Under the pieces are notes generated by a model. It had not been told where the DNA came from. It worked only from the letters and a program-made list of their open reading frames with translations, and searched no databases. The translations under genes and the position numbers were made by a program. Shown piece by piece: positions 25,456 through 37,940 of a DNA stretch of 64,000 nucleotides (position 1 is its first letter; every line of letters begins with the position of its first letter). Source of the DNA: Candidatus Brocadia sp. WS118 (GTDB taxonomy: Bacteria; Planctomycetota; Brocadiia; Brocadiales; Brocadiaceae); NCBI GenBank assembly GCA_007618135.1, contig PHFX01000002.1:83985-147984 (forward strand), read 5' to 3'.

Positions 25456-26116
25456 ACTTCCTCCTTTTTGTAATAATAAAAGGATTTCTTAATTAAATTC
25501 ACGAGCATTCCAATGCATGAAGGAGCAACAAAATCAATTATGAATAAATTGTATCAATAATTATATATTTATTATGTTTATCCCTCCTTTCTCATGCGAC
25601 TAAAGAAAAGATATAAGCAATAATAATACCTAAACACAAATACGGTGTTAATAAAATATTCATTCTCATTAAACTACAATAGATACAGAAAGAAACCTAA
25701 ATAGCTTTTAAATAATGGGTTACTGGATAGAATACATGAGAGTGAAAGCAAAAGCGCAGTAATTATACTTTACCTGGATTTTAACAGAGCAAAAATCCAT
25801 TATGATTTTCTACTGTTTGGAATTTAACACTAATATGGCTGATATTAGACACTTATTCGTTGTTTGCTCTACTGGTTTAGTATTTTATATTGATAAAAGT
25901 TCTTGTCAACAAAAAATTTAAATATATTTGTAAAAATCCTGATATTTATGAATCATTTTTCTTGATCTTGAATATTTTCTGATTATAATGAGAAATTCAG
26001 TTTTTTGAGTGAAGTATAAGAGATTTGTTTATTTATTAACATTAATAATAATATTTGGCAACTATTATTTTGATGAATTTTAATTTAAGTAATCATCATT
26101 TTAGGAGGTAAAAGTA
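25456..26116. other. AT-rich divergent intergenic region between porin and fhs
   Basis: 661 bases without a gene. It separates the porin (minus) and fhs (plus), so it must hold both promoters. Strongly AT-rich; many TATAAT-like hexamers, none clearly better than the rest. A strong ribosome site (AGGAGGT) lies just before fhs. No known riboswitch fold is recognised. Confidence 0.6.
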
Positions 26117-27880
26117 ATGGCATTGGATCCCACCAAGCACGCAGATTGGGAAATAGCAGAAGAATCTGAAACCAGAATGAAGACGGTGTATCAATTGGCT
26201 GAACAATTAGGTCTCCAAAAAGAAGAACTCCTGCCCCATGGACACTATGTGGCAAAGGTTGATTTCAACAAGGTTTTAAAACGGGTAGAGAAGAAGCCGG
26301 ATGGAAAGTTTATTGATGTGACTGCGATAACCCCGACTCCTCTTGGTGAGGGAAAATCCACGACAACCGTTGGATTAGTTCAGGGATTAGGGAAACGGGG
26401 GAAAAAGGTTATCGGTACGATCCGTCAGCCATCAGGGGGACCAACGATGAACATAAAAGGATCCGCTGCAGGCGGCGGGCTTTCCCAGTGCATCCCCTTA
26501 ACCCCTTTCTCTCTTGGACTAACAGGGGATATCAATGCCATTATGAATGCTCATAATCTGGCTATGGTTGCACTTACCTCCAGGATACAACATGAATTTA
26601 ATTACGACGATGAAAGGCTTGCAAAAAGTAATCTGAAACGTCTTGATATTGATACCGACCGGATAGAAATCAAGTGGATTATTGACTTTTGCGCCCAGGC
26701 CCTGAGGAAAATCATTGTCGGCATCGGGGGCAGGATGGACGGTTTCATGATGGAGTCCGGCTTCGCCATAGCCGTGTCTTCTGAGATCATGGCAATTCTC
26801 TCGGTAGCAAAAGATTTAAAGGATATGAGAGAACGGATCGGCAAGATGGTTGTTGCTTACGATAAAAAAGGCAAGCCAATAACAACGACCGACCTTGAAG
26901 TTGCCGGTGCCATGACCGCCTGGATGGTGGAGGCTATTAATCCGAACCTGATGCAAACCATCGAAGGGCAGCCGGTATTCGTTCATGCGGGACCTTTTGC
27001 CAATATTGCTATTGGTCAATCATCGATTATTGCAGATAGAATTGCCTTAAAACTGGGCGACTATGTTGTTACTGAGTCAGGATTCGGGGCAGATATTGGA
27101 TTTGAAAAGTTCTGGAACTTAAAGTGCCGTTACTCAGGGCATCGCGCCAATGCTGCCGTAGTTGTTGCCACGATCCGCGCGCTGAAATGTCATGGCGGCG
27201 CCCCCGTTCCGGTGCCAGGGCGTCCTTTGGATCCATGCTACAAAGAAGAAAACGTCGGATGGGTGGAAAAGGGAGTAGAAAATCTTATCCACCATATTAA
27301 TACGGTAAAAAAGGCGGGCATTAATCCGGTCGTCTGTATTAATCACTTCTATACGGATACCGACGCGGAAGTGAAAGCAGTCCGCAAACTGGCTGAAAAA
27401 GCCGGCGCCCGAGTTGCCCTGTCTCAGCACTGGCTCAAAGGCGGCGATGGTGCCTTGGAACTGGCCGATGCGGTGACTGATGCATGCAATCAACCGAATA
27501 ATTTCAAATTTCTCTATGAATTAAATGTTCCTTTGAGAACGCGCATCGAGATGATTGCGGAGCAAGTGTATGGGGCGGACGGAGTTGATTTTACTCCCGA
27601 TGCTTTGACAAAGGTTAAGGCATTGGAAAGCGATCCGGATATTTCAAAACTGGGAACGTGCATGGTTAAAACCCACCTCTCCATTACCGACAACCCACAA
27701 TTAAAAGGGACGCCGAAGGGTTGGAGATTACGTATCCGTGACATCTTGGTTTTCAAGGGGGCAGGATTTGTTGTGCCCATGGCGGGAGATATTAAACTCA
27801 TGCCGGGAACAAGCTCCGATCCCGCATTCCGGCGCGTGGATGTTGATGTGAATACGGGAAAGGTAAAGGGTGTTTTCTAG
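26117..27880 (+). CDS. fhs: Formate-tetrahydrofolate ligase
   Basis: ATP-dependent ligation of formate to tetrahydrofolate, the first folate step of the methyl branch of the Wood-Ljungdahl pathway. 587 residues, in the usual size range. The P-loop [13 protein letters not shown] is near residues 73-85, the conserved [19 protein letters not shown] follows near 101, then [14 protein letters not shown], and the C-terminal [11 protein letters not shown] and GAGFVVP motifs. AGGAGGT 8 bases before the ATG indicates strong translation. It has its own terminator, so it is a single-gene unit upstream of the acs region. Confidence 0.96.
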   Translation: MALDPTKHADWEIAEESETRMKTVYQLAEQLGLQKEELLPHGHYVAKVDFNKVLKRVEKKPDGKFIDVTAITPTPLGEGKSTTTVGLVQGLGKRGKKVIGTIRQPSGGPTMNIKGSAAGGGLSQCIPLTPFSLGLTGDINAIMNAHNLAMVALTSRIQHEFNYDDERLAKSNLKRLDIDTDRIEIKWIIDFCAQALRKIIVGIGGRMDGFMMESGFAIAVSSEIMAILSVAKDLKDMRERIGKMVVAYDKKGKPITTTDLEVAGAMTAWMVEAINPNLMQTIEGQPVFVHAGPFANIAIGQSSIIADRIALKLGDYVVTESGFGADIGFEKFWNLKCRYSGHRANAAVVVATIRALKCHGGAPVPVPGRPLDPCYKEENVGWVEKGVENLIHHINTVKKAGINPVVCINHFYTDTDAEVKAVRKLAEKAGARVALSQHWLKGGDGALELADAVTDACNQPNNFKFLYELNVPLRTRIEMIAEQVYGADGVDFTPDALTKVKALESDPDISKLGTCMVKTHLSITDNPQLKGTPKGWRLRIRDILVFKGAGFVVPMAGDIKLMPGTSSDPAFRRVDVDVNTGKVKGVF

Positions 27881-27929
27881 TCCGGATTCGAAACTATTGT
27901 AACCGGTAAACACAGAAACTGTCGTTCAG

Positions 27930-27972
27930 AGAAGGCTGTTGAACAAAAATGGCTCAACAGCCTTCTTTTTTT
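27930..27972 (+). terminator. Rho-independent terminator after fhs
   Basis: Perfect 13-bp stem AGAAGGCTGTTGA / TCAACAGCCTTCT with an 11-base loop, followed by seven T. Bases 27973-28167 hold the promoter region of secA and nothing else seen. Confidence 0.93.
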
Positions 27973-28167
27973 GTGTTGTTCCCAAACATAACCTTGACAT
28001 GGATGTCGTTATTTGCTTAAAATAGCAAAACATTTTTCAATGTTTTGGCTTTGAAATTCTTTTGTAATACCTATTTAAAAAGCCCAGGAAGTCAATTTGG
28101 TGTATCGCTACGGATACAAAATTCCACCTTTTTCTATAATAAAAATACACAAAAGGCATAATTACCT

Positions 28168-30786
28168 ATGAGCTTTCTCGCGAAAATATTTGGAACATCC
28201 AACGAGAGGATAATCAAGAAGATAATACCCATGGTAGAACATATCAATTCTCTCGAGCCTACGATGAAATCAGTAACGGATGCCGAACTCCGTCAGAAAA
28301 CAGACACGTTTAAAGAACGGTTGTCCAACGGTGAGGACATTGGTAATATCCTTCCAGAGGCATTCGCCACGGTAAGAGAGGCAAGCCGGCGAGTACTTGT
28401 CGCGCCGAACCCCGATAGTCCCAATCGCACGATGCGGCACTTTGATGTTCAGCTCATTGGCGGTATTGTCTTGCATCAGGGAAAGATTGCCGAAATGGCT
28501 ACCGGCGAGGGCAAGACCCTGGTTGCTACCTTGCCGGCTTACTTGAATGCACTGTATGGGAAAGGTGTCCACGTGGTTACCGTGAACGATTATCTGGCAA
28601 GACGTGATAGAGATTGGATGAGTCCCTTGTATGAATTTCTGGGACTAAGAGCCGGAGCCATCCAATCAAACCAGGCATATGACGATAAGAAGGCTGCGTA
28701 TTTATGCGATATTACCTATGGGACAAATAACGAATTCGGTTTTGATTACCTTCGTGACAACATGAGGGTAAGGACGGAAGAACAGGTACAGATTAGCCGC
28801 GGCCTGAATTATGCCATTGTCGATGAAGTTGATAGTATCTTAATTGATGAGGCGCGCACCCCCTTAATCATCTCCGGCCCTGCAGAGGAGTCTACAGAAA
28901 AATATTATTTAGCCGACAAAGCCTCCAGACGTTTAAAAGCCGGAAAGCACTTTGAGATAAAAGAGAAGGAGCGGATGGCTCATCTTACCGAGGAGGGCAT
29001 TGAAGAGATAGAAAAATTGCTGAACGTTGACAGTATTTACACAGATAAAAATATGGAGTGGCCCCATTACATAGAGCAGTCACTTCGTGCCCATCATTTG
29101 TTTAAAAATGACAGAGATTATATTGTCAAGGGCGGCGAGGTAATTATTGTTGATGAATTTACCGGACGCCTGATGGAAGGCCGTGTCTGGAGTGATGGAC
29201 TGCATCAGGCCGTTCAGGCAAAGGAGCATCAACGCATTAAAGAGGAAAACCAGACCCTTGCTACGATTACCCTCCAGAATTTCTTTCGGTTATATAAAAA
29301 ACTTGCCGGGATGACAGGAACGGCAATGACGGAGGCTGCGGAGTTTGACAAAATCTATAAACTGGAAGTGGTGGTGATTCCCACAAATAAGCCCATGAGC
29401 CGCACCAATTTTCCGGATCGGGTTTATCGGACGGAAAAGGAAAAGTTTGACGCCATTATTCAAGAGATTGTGGAGGTGCATAAAACAGGCAGACCAACAC
29501 TCGTGGGAACGGTTTCTATTGAAAAGTCGGAACTGTTGAGCGAGAAACTCATGAGAGAAGGCATTGAGCATGAAGTATTGAATGCCAAACAGCATGAAAG
29601 GGAAGCACACATTGTGGCAAAAGCCGGACAGCGCGGGAATGTTACTATTGCGACGAATATGGCCGGAAGAGGCACCGATATTGTGTTAGGTGAGGGCATT
29701 GCAGCCCTCGGAGGCCTTCATATCATCGGTTCCGAAAGGCATGAAGCGCGGCGCATTGATAACCAGCTTCGTGGACGCGCCGGCCGACAGGGAGATCCAG
29801 GTTCATCTCGCTTTTATGTATCGCTTCAGGACGATTTAATGCGTATTTTTGCCTCTGAACGCGTGAGTTCACTTTTGAAAACCTTCGGAATGGAAGAAGG
29901 TATGGCAATTGAACACTCGATGGTTACCAGATCTATCGAGAGGGCGCAGAAAAAGGTCGAGGAGCATAATTTCGAAATACGAAAACACCTGCTCGAATAT
30001 GACGAGGTCATGGATCATCAGAGAAAGGCGATTTATACGCTGAGACAAGACGTACTGGAAGGCAAGAATATCCGTGATTACATTTTCCGGATGATGGAGG
30101 ATAGCATCAAAGAAGTAATAGCTTTTGTGTACGATACGAAGAGCGGAAGTGAAGGCGAAGAACCCTTTAATCTTGCAGACTGGTTTAAGCAAAAATTTGC
30201 TTTGTCTATTGATTTGGATGAGATTGAAGAAAAGACGCGTGAAAAGGTAGAAGCTTTTCTCATAAAAAAAGCCGAAACGTCATACGAAGCAAAGGAAAAT
30301 ACCATCGGCAAAGATGAGATGGAAAAGATCGCACAGATCCTCCTGTTGGAAAAAATTGACACAAAATGGAAAGACCATCTTTATGCTATGGACCATCTGA
30401 GATCAGGCATTGGTCTTCGCGGATATGCCCAGATTGATCCGAAAATAGAATATAAACGAGAAGCCTTGGGTATGTTTGAGAGCATGAATCTGTCTATTCG
30501 GGACGAGGTAACGGATCTGATATTTAAATTGCAATTGGGCAAAGAAGCAGAGCGGAAGGATGTATGGCATCCCGATCATTATGTCCATCAGGAAGTTACC
30601 GGATTGAAAACCATGCAAGAATCGCCAGTCATTTCCGGCGTTCCTCATGATGCTTCTGCGGACACAGAGGAACAGGTTGAGCGTAAGATGGAACCTCTCA
30701 AAGTCGGTATCAAGACAGGGAGAAATCAGCCTTGTCCATGTGGTAGTGGTAAAAAGTTTAAGCAATGTTGTGGCAGGGTAACGTAG
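28168..30786 (+). CDS. secA: Preprotein translocase ATPase SecA
   Basis: The motor that pushes preproteins through SecYEG. 872 residues. [10 protein letters not shown] (Walker A) is near residue 111, [16 protein letters not shown] near 218, [11 protein letters not shown] and the helicase-type motifs [11 protein letters not shown] and GRAGRQGD follow, and the C-terminus ends in the zinc-binding SEC-C motif [13 protein letters not shown] (residues ~856-868) that contacts SecB or ribosomes. It starts a run of closely spaced genes with waaA and metK. Confidence 0.97.
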   Translation: MSFLAKIFGTSNERIIKKIIPMVEHINSLEPTMKSVTDAELRQKTDTFKERLSNGEDIGNILPEAFATVREASRRVLVAPNPDSPNRTMRHFDVQLIGGIVLHQGKIAEMATGEGKTLVATLPAYLNALYGKGVHVVTVNDYLARRDRDWMSPLYEFLGLRAGAIQSNQAYDDKKAAYLCDITYGTNNEFGFDYLRDNMRVRTEEQVQISRGLNYAIVDEVDSILIDEARTPLIISGPAEESTEKYYLADKASRRLKAGKHFEIKEKERMAHLTEEGIEEIEKLLNVDSIYTDKNMEWPHYIEQSLRAHHLFKNDRDYIVKGGEVIIVDEFTGRLMEGRVWSDGLHQAVQAKEHQRIKEENQTLATITLQNFFRLYKKLAGMTGTAMTEAAEFDKIYKLEVVVIPTNKPMSRTNFPDRVYRTEKEKFDAIIQEIVEVHKTGRPTLVGTVSIEKSELLSEKLMREGIEHEVLNAKQHEREAHIVAKAGQRGNVTIATNMAGRGTDIVLGEGIAALGGLHIIGSERHEARRIDNQLRGRAGRQGDPGSSRFYVSLQDDLMRIFASERVSSLLKTFGMEEGMAIEHSMVTRSIERAQKKVEEHNFEIRKHLLEYDEVMDHQRKAIYTLRQDVLEGKNIRDYIFRMMEDSIKEVIAFVYDTKSGSEGEEPFNLADWFKQKFALSIDLDEIEEKTREKVEAFLIKKAETSYEAKENTIGKDEMEKIAQILLLEKIDTKWKDHLYAMDHLRSGIGLRGYAQIDPKIEYKREALGMFESMNLSIRDEVTDLIFKLQLGKEAERKDVWHPDHYVHQEVTGLKTMQESPVISGVPHDASADTEEQVERKMEPLKVGIKTGRNQPCPCGSGKKFKQCCGRVT

Positions 30787-30856
30787 TTTTTATTTCGTAA
30801 TTCCCTGAATACTATTAACAAAAACAGATAGCAACCTGAAAGTCCATTCTCCCCGC

Positions 30857-32173
30857 ATGTCGATATTGTTTGACGCCGCATATGTAACAGCGCTTACCGT
30901 GGGTTCGCCATATTTTTTTTTAAAATTCATTGTTAGCGAACGTTATCGGTCTGGTTTCGCGCAGCGTTTGGGTTTGGTTGGCTTAAGGAGAGGAGAAAAA
31001 CCTTGTATCTGGATTCATTGTGCCTCTGTTGGAGAGGTCTTGATGGTAAAAACACTTGTAAATTCCATTGAAAAAGAGTTTAATAATTTGGATATCGTTG
31101 TTTCAACCAACACCAACACGGGATGGTCTGTCGCAAAAAGGTGTTTTGATAACAAGAAGATTTTTTATTTCCCTCTTGATCTGAGCTGGGTGGTCAATAA
31201 GGTGCTGAGCGCCATACAACCGATTTGTGTGATATTGGTTGAACTGGAGATATGGCCCAATTTTTTGATAAGCACGGCAAAGATGCGTATTCCTGTCGTG
31301 TTGCTGAATGCCAGAATATCTGAAAAGTCGCTGAAATGGTACCGTGTGCTCAGAAAGATCTCAAAGGAGTTCTTTGAGAGTTTGACAAGCGAGGAGAATA
31401 TTTTTTGCGCAAGGACCGGGACAGATGCCACCCGTCTTATGAATTTAGGTATCCCGGAGTCACAAGTTTGTATTACCGGAAATATGAAATTTGATAATCT
31501 TGTGACTGGTGTCCCGGAAGACACAAAAAAAGGGTTGTTAGCCCTCTTTGAGATTGACAAAGAGGATAAGGTGATTGTCTGCGGCAGTACCCACGAAGGT
31601 GAAGAAATGGTTATGCTAAAAATGTTCGGTCGCCTTAGGGAGAAGATTAAGAAATTAAGACTCGTTTTAGTGCCTCGACATATTGAAAGGGTGAATGAGA
31701 TCGTGAAACTCATTGAATCTTTCAGGTATCGGTGTGTCAGAAAAACTTCCCTTGATAAGGGGGAAAAGATAGGCGCAAAGAAAGAAGAAGCGGTTATCCT
31801 TGTCGATACGATAGGGGAATTGCAAACCACGTACAGTATTGCTGATTGTGTTTTTGTGGGGAAGAGCCTGGTTCCGCAGGGTGGGCAGAATATGATGGAA
31901 CCGGCAGGACTTGCCAGGCCGGTCATTGTCGGTCCTCACACGTTTAATTTTGCAGAGGAGACGCGATTACTCAAAGAAGCCGATGCGATAGCAGTTGTTC
32001 AGGATGAACCGGCGCTCGTGGATAAAATGATCTATTTGCTGGAGCATCAGGATGAGGCAAGAGAGATGGGCGAGAGGGCACAATCGGTGGTAATAAAGCA
32101 GAGAGGCGCCACCGAGCGTAATATACAGGTATTAAGGAAAATTTTCTTGAAGGAGAGGACAGTATCAGTATGA
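30857..32173 (+). CDS. waaA: 3-deoxy-D-manno-octulosonic acid (Kdo) transferase
   Basis: Transfers Kdo from CMP-Kdo to lipid A precursor on the cytoplasmic face of the inner membrane. 438 residues; GT-B fold glycosyltransferase with N-terminal membrane anchor, [11 protein letters not shown] near residue 51, [10 protein letters not shown], and the C-terminal [19 protein letters not shown] motif near 335. Its stop overlaps the metK start by four bases. Together with lptB in this window it shows that the organism makes LPS-type outer membrane lipid. Confidence 0.92.
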   Translation: MSILFDAAYVTALTVGSPYFFLKFIVSERYRSGFAQRLGLVGLRRGEKPCIWIHCASVGEVLMVKTLVNSIEKEFNNLDIVVSTNTNTGWSVAKRCFDNKKIFYFPLDLSWVVNKVLSAIQPICVILVELEIWPNFLISTAKMRIPVVLLNARISEKSLKWYRVLRKISKEFFESLTSEENIFCARTGTDATRLMNLGIPESQVCITGNMKFDNLVTGVPEDTKKGLLALFEIDKEDKVIVCGSTHEGEEMVMLKMFGRLREKIKKLRLVLVPRHIERVNEIVKLIESFRYRCVRKTSLDKGEKIGAKKEEAVILVDTIGELQTTYSIADCVFVGKSLVPQGGQNMMEPAGLARPVIVGPHTFNFAEETRLLKEADAIAVVQDEPALVDKMIYLLEHQDEAREMGERAQSVVIKQRGATERNIQVLRKIFLKERTVSV

Positions 32174-33339
32174 AGAAAGGAAGGCATTTATTTACCTCAG
32201 AATCAGTATCTATGGGGCACCCGGATAAGGTCGCTGACCAGATATCTGATGCCGTGTTAGATGCAATGCTTGAACAGGATCCGATGAGCAGGGTAGCATG
32301 CGAAACCTTGGTGACGACAGGGGTTGCCTTTGTTGCGGGAGAATTTACGACAAAGGCCAATGTGAATATTCCTGATATCGTAAGACACACCATAAAAGAA
32401 ATTGGTTATGGTGATGCGTCGATAGGATTCGATTATAACACGTGCGCTGTTATCACCAGTATTGGCAAACAATCTCCGGATATCTCGCAGGGTGTGTCTG
32501 AAGGTGAGGGTCTTCATAAGGAACAAGGCGCCGGTGATCAGGGCATGATGTTTGGTTATGCCTGCAATGACACACCGGAACTGATGCCTCTTCCTATCAT
32601 GCTGGCTCACCGGATTATTATAAAACATGCTGAATTAAGACAGGGCGGGAATTTGAAATATCTACGTCCCGATGCAAAATCTCAGGTAACGGTAGAATAT
32701 GAAGACCATAAACCCATCCGGGTACATACCGTAGTGGTTTCAACCCAACACGCACCGGATGTAAAATATGAAACGATTAAAGAAGATATGATTGAAAAAG
32801 TGGTAAAACAAGTGATTCCGGCAAACTTGCTGGATAGTAAAACAATTTACCATATAAACCCGACGGGGCGTTTTGTCATCGGTGGTCCTCAGGGAGATTG
32901 TGGCCTGACAGGACGGAAGATCATCGTGGACACGTACGGTGGCTGGGGACGTCACGGTGGCGGGGCTTTTTCGGGAAAAGATCCAACGAAGGTTGATCGA
33001 AGCGCCTGCTACGCTGCCCGACATGTCGCAAAGAACGTGGTGGCTTCCGGTCTTGCGGATCGGTGTGAGGCACAGGTGGCCTATGCCATTGGTGTGGCGA
33101 AACCCCTTGCCCTTCACATTACTACGGAAGGCACCGGCAAGATTCCCGATGAAAAGCTTACTCAAATTTGCGAAAAGGTTTTTGATATGACGCCGAGGGG
33201 TATCATTGACCGGCTTAAGCTAAGAAGACCGATTTATAAACTTACCGCCCGGCACGGCCATTTTGGTCGTTCTGAAGACACGTTTACCTGGGAAAAGACT
33301 GACATGGTGGATGCCCTGCGAAAGGCTGCGGGTGTTTAA
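32170..33339 (+). CDS. metK: S-adenosylmethionine synthetase
   Basis: Makes S-adenosylmethionine from methionine and ATP. 389 residues. [17 protein letters not shown] at the N-terminus, [12 protein letters not shown] near 116-127, and the P-loop-like [16 protein letters not shown] near 259. Overlaps waaA by four bases. With the nearby ahcY it forms the SAM/homocysteine half of the methyl cycle inside the C1 region. Confidence 0.97.
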   Translation: MKKGRHLFTSESVSMGHPDKVADQISDAVLDAMLEQDPMSRVACETLVTTGVAFVAGEFTTKANVNIPDIVRHTIKEIGYGDASIGFDYNTCAVITSIGKQSPDISQGVSEGEGLHKEQGAGDQGMMFGYACNDTPELMPLPIMLAHRIIIKHAELRQGGNLKYLRPDAKSQVTVEYEDHKPIRVHTVVVSTQHAPDVKYETIKEDMIEKVVKQVIPANLLDSKTIYHINPTGRFVIGGPQGDCGLTGRKIIVDTYGGWGRHGGGAFSGKDPTKVDRSACYAARHVAKNVVASGLADRCEAQVAYAIGVAKPLALHITTEGTGKIPDEKLTQICEKVFDMTPRGIIDRLKLRRPIYKLTARHGHFGRSEDTFTWEKTDMVDALRKAAGV

Positions 33340-33352
33340 AATTAAGTAATAA

Positions 33353-33502
33353 TTCACCGCAGAGGGCGCAAAGAACGCAAAGAAAAAAAGAAGATGAGAG
33401 ACTGGGAAGATGTGAAGTTGGGAAACTCAACCTCACAGCCTCTTAACTTCCCAGTCTCTCTTGGTTTCTTTGCTGCCTCAGTGTTCTCTGCAGTGAGTTA
33501 AG
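33353..33502. repeat. Long imperfect inverted repeat between metK and ahcY
   Basis: Outer arms CACCGCAGAG…GCAAAGAA and TTTCTTTGCTG…CTCTGCAGTGA, inner arms GAGAGACTGGGAAG and CTTCCCAGTCTCTC. Folds into one ~150-base hairpin, without a T tract. The outer part resembles CACCACAAAGACACGAAGGA found before acsE (49938), so it belongs to a dispersed repeat family. Confidence 0.75.
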
Positions 33503-33518
33503 GGTTTAAAAATACTAA

Positions 33519-34799
<1,281 letters not shown>

Positions 34800-34822
34800 C
34801 ACAGAAAGGGCAGAATGTAAGT

Positions 34823-34891
34823 ATTTTAGATTTACGATTTTGGATTTTGGGATTTAAAATTGTAAATCGTAAATCATAAATCGTAAATTTC
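34823..34891. repeat. AT-rich palindrome between ahcY and the DUF1015 gene
   Basis: ATTTACGATTTTGGATTTT and a matching AAAATTGTAAATCGTAAAT pair over ~65 bases, with AAATCATAAATCGTAAAT repeated. A dispersed intergenic repeat type; no T tract. Confidence 0.7.
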
Positions 34892-34893
34892 CT

Positions 34894-36210
34894 ATGGCTA
34901 TTATAAAACCGTTTCGGGGGTTACGGTATAACCAAGACATCATTGCCGACATGTCGTCCGTTATGACGCCGCCGTATGATGTCATTTCACCTCAGGAACG
35001 GGAGCGGTATTATCAGATTCACCCGAATAACATCATCCGGTTGGATTTCGGAAAGGATCTTCCCGGAGATTCGGAAAAAGCCAACAAATATACCCGCGCC
35101 GCGGAGTATCTCCATGCATGGAGGACAAATGGCACCCTCAAACAAGAAGATGTCCCTGCAATTTATATGTACGACCAGGAATTTTTGTCCGGTAACAAAT
35201 GGCTGACCCGGAGAGGCTTCATTGCATTAGTAAAACTGGAACCCTTTGACAAAGGGTCCATTTACCCGCATGAACAAACACTCCCTGGTCCGAAGGCGGA
35301 CCGATTAAAACTTACCCAGTCGTGCCGGGCAAACCTGAGTTCTATCTTTGCCCTTTTCCCTGATGAGAACAATGAAATTGATGCTGATTTATTAACCATG
35401 ACAGCCACAAAGCCTGAAATGGATTTTGCAGACGATACGGGGGTAAAGAATAGGCTTTGGGTAGTCAGGGAAAAACAGATGATCGATCGGTTGGTTGCCC
35501 GTATGAAGGAAAAACCTCTGTTTATTGCAGATGGACACCATCGGTATGAAACGGCATTGGTCTATAAGGAACAGATGCAGAAAGAAAATGGCAATCCGCG
35601 GGGCGATTTGCCTTCCGATTACGTAATGATGGTGTGCGTGTCGATGAATAATAACGGTTTGAAGATACTTCCAGCGCACCGGCTGGTACGCAATATAAAA
35701 GACTATCGCCTCGACCATATTTTAAAGTCATTACGGGAGTCTTTTAAGGTCGAACTGTTAGGCAAGGGGTGTAAGATAGAGGAGTTTATGGCAAGTCTCA
35801 ACAATGAAACTGAAGGCCATGCCTTTGTCATGTATGCGGGACAGGAAGATACCTATTATAAATTGCGGCTCAGCAATGAAAAATTGCTTGATACAGTATT
35901 CGCCAATGATCATCCCGAATGGAGGCATCTGGATGCAGGTATCCTTCACGGCGTGATTATCAACAAGATATTGGATATAAATTTTAGCGATGTGACCTTG
36001 AAAGATTACGTAAAATATGTAAAGGATGAAGCGGATGCTGTCTCTTTGGTGAGATCTGGCCAGTATCAATTGGCGTTTTTTCTCAATCCCACGCGTATTG
36101 AACAAGTAAGGGAAATTGCCGTGGCGCGCAAGGTTATGCCCCCCAAGTCGACCTATTTTTATCCGAAGCTAATAACCGGCATTGTGATAAATAGCCTGAA
36201 TTCTATTTAA
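34894..36210 (+). CDS. DUF1015 family protein
   Basis: A 438-residue soluble protein of family DUF1015 (PF06245), recognised by IKPFRGLRYNQ at the start, VMTPPYDVIS near 28, SIYPHEQTLPGPKADRL near 125 and DGHHRYETALVYK near 213, plus the C-terminal MPPKSTYFYPKL. Family function is not established; it is frequently near serine/one-carbon metabolism genes, in keeping with its place here after ahcY. Confidence 0.88.
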   Translation: MAIIKPFRGLRYNQDIIADMSSVMTPPYDVISPQERERYYQIHPNNIIRLDFGKDLPGDSEKANKYTRAAEYLHAWRTNGTLKQEDVPAIYMYDQEFLSGNKWLTRRGFIALVKLEPFDKGSIYPHEQTLPGPKADRLKLTQSCRANLSSIFALFPDENNEIDADLLTMTATKPEMDFADDTGVKNRLWVVREKQMIDRLVARMKEKPLFIADGHHRYETALVYKEQMQKENGNPRGDLPSDYVMMVCVSMNNNGLKILPAHRLVRNIKDYRLDHILKSLRESFKVELLGKGCKIEEFMASLNNETEGHAFVMYAGQEDTYYKLRLSNEKLLDTVFANDHPEWRHLDAGILHGVIINKILDINFSDVTLKDYVKYVKDEADAVSLVRSGQYQLAFFLNPTRIEQVREIAVARKVMPPKSTYFYPKLITGIVINSLNSI

Positions 36211-36766
36211 CGCTATTCAGCTTGCATTGCGTCTTTCTCTGAAAGATGTCTCTCTTATTTCAAGAGACAAGGAATTCCATGGTATTTCCAAAAAATTCAC
36301 CCCGTCGTATACCCCGGAAGAGTTCCTATCTGTTTATCCTTTATCAAATTTTAAAAGACGCATCCGTTAAATTGATAATAAACAATTTCCCGAAAACTTG
36401 TGCTCCCGTAAAAAGCAAGGTTGCCTGTTCTCATGTAGCCACGGGTTTTACAACCGCGAATCTCTTTGTAGTCGCACGGCTTTAGCCTGCGTATATGCAG
36501 TAATATGCGTAGCAATAGATTTTGCGGTTACCAGTTACGTGTACACGGTGTAGCATACCCAAAAAAGCGCACCCTAAAGGGATGTGGCCACACCCCGGAA
36601 AACAAAAAAGCCTTACTGTAAAGAGATTCATGTAAACATCTTTGACAGTAAGGCTATCTTTCTAAACCTATTCCCCAGGAAAATAAAGGACTTTTGTTGT
36701 CCCCGTATACTTCCTCATACCCCTGAAAGATACAGAAATGTGAGATTTAACATCATTTGAAATTTT
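36211..36766. other. Intergenic region with palindromic repeats, upstream of the cooC-acs cluster
   Basis: No convincing gene (a short open frame at 36246-36485 has no ribosome site and runs through repeats). Seen: a GCACGGCTTTAGCCTGCG repeat at 36475-36492 (inverted match at 48724-48744), CCCTAAAGGGATG near 36571, and an inverted repeat AGCCTTACTGT…ACAGTAAGGCT at 36609-36655 whose T tract is on the minus side. Confidence 0.6.
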
Positions 36767-36915
36767 GTAACAATTTAGTTTTTTGAAAATTTCCAATAAT
36801 TGCAATATTTGTCGTGCAGGGTAGGGGCGAAGCATTTGCCCGTTTTGGTATGAATGCGTTCATGACAATTATAGCAAATGCTTCGCCCCTACTTTTTAAA
36901 AAACTAAATTGTTAC
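36767..36915 (+). mobile_element. 149-bp MITE, copy 2, with 8-bp target duplication
   Basis: Same terminal inverted repeats as the copy at 2018 (GTAACAATTTAGTTTTTTG … AAACTAAATTGTTAC) and the same internal GGGGCGAAGCATTTG arms. Flanked by exact 8-bp direct repeats GAAATTTT at 36759-36766 and 36916-36923. Ends starting GTAA with an 8-bp duplication are those of the IS66 family, so an IS66-type transposase is the likely mobiliser. Confidence 0.9.
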
Positions 36916-37009
36916 GAAATTTTCTTATGCAAATATTTTGTAATCTATGATAAAATTACTAAATTGTAATGATTACATAAATCAACTGAGAGGTAAAGGT
37001 GACAATATC

Positions 37010-37786
37010 ATGAAAATTGCAGTTTCAGGTAAAGGCGGCGTTGGGAAGACAACCTTTGTTGCTACCCTGGCCAGGGTTTTTGCGGAAAATGGCAAAAAGG
37101 TCATTGCAATCGATGCAGACCCGGTAGCAAATTTGGCAGTAACACTGGGTATAAAAAATGTATCGGAGATCGTTCCGATTAGTCAGATGAAAGAGTTAAT
37201 CAAAGAGCGTACGGGCGCTACGTCTGAAGAATATGGAAAATTTTTTCAGTTAAATCCCACGGTTTCCGATCTGCCAGATAAACTCTCCCTGGAACAGGAA
37301 GGGATAAAGCTGATGGTGTTGGGCGCAGTGAAACGCGGAGGGGGAGGCTGTGCATGCCCGGAGAGCGCCTTTTTAAGGACACTGCTGAGTCATTTAATCG
37401 TGCAAAGGGATGAAGTGGTGATTGTTGATATGGAGGCCGGGGTTGAGCACCTGGGACGTGCTACGGTAAAGGCGGTAAATGCACTGATTGTGATTGTAGA
37501 GCCTGGTTCCAAGAGTATTCAGACCGCCTTCCAGGTTAAAAAACTTGCAGACGATATCGGACTGAAGGCTATTTATGCCGTGGGTAATAAAGTGGCTTCG
37601 GATGAACACAGGGCATTGATCGAAAAAGGGCTGAATGGGATTCCGGTTTTAGGGTTTATTTCTTATAACGAAAAGGTGCTTGAGTCGGATATTGTGGGAA
37701 AGGCGGTCTTTGCAGAAAACAGTCAGTTGCTGAAGGAAGTCAGGCAGATAAAGAACAATTTGGAAGATTGTACAAAGGGAAAATGA
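37010..37786 (+). CDS. cooC: CooC-type nickel-insertion ATPase (CODH maturation)
   Basis: A 258-residue MinD/SIMIBI-class ATPase needed to insert nickel into CO dehydrogenase. Deviant Walker A GKGGVGKTTFVA is at residues 8-19, GGGCACPESAF carries the CxC metal-binding pair near 113, and VIVDMEAGVEHLGR is Walker B. The ATG at 37010 is chosen because the conserved MKIAVSGKGG begins there; the frame opens 63 bases earlier inside non-conserved sequence. It directly precedes the CODH gene. The MITE ends 94 bases upstream, so the promoter must lie in that gap or in the MITE end. Confidence 0.92.
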   Translation: MKIAVSGKGGVGKTTFVATLARVFAENGKKVIAIDADPVANLAVTLGIKNVSEIVPISQMKELIKERTGATSEEYGKFFQLNPTVSDLPDKLSLEQEGIKLMVLGAVKRGGGGCACPESAFLRTLLSHLIVQRDEVVIVDMEAGVEHLGRATVKAVNALIVIVEPGSKSIQTAFQVKKLADDIGLKAIYAVGNKVASDEHRALIEKGLNGIPVLGFISYNEKVLESDIVGKAVFAENSQLLKEVRQIKNNLEDCTKGK

Positions 37787-37940
37787 CGGGTTACATTTTT
37801 TCTTGATTTAAATCTATTTCTATTTATAATAGTTTGTTCTATTTACCGCAGGCAACTGCGGTAGATAGTCAGGCTTGCCGGATAAGTAAGCAGTTCCGGC
37901 TGGCATGGTATTTATGAACCTTGTAAAGGAGGGGAATAAG

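Noticed and set aside
36246..36485. 79-codon open frame before the MITE
   Set aside because: No ribosome site, crosses palindromic repeats, composition not like the neighbouring genes.
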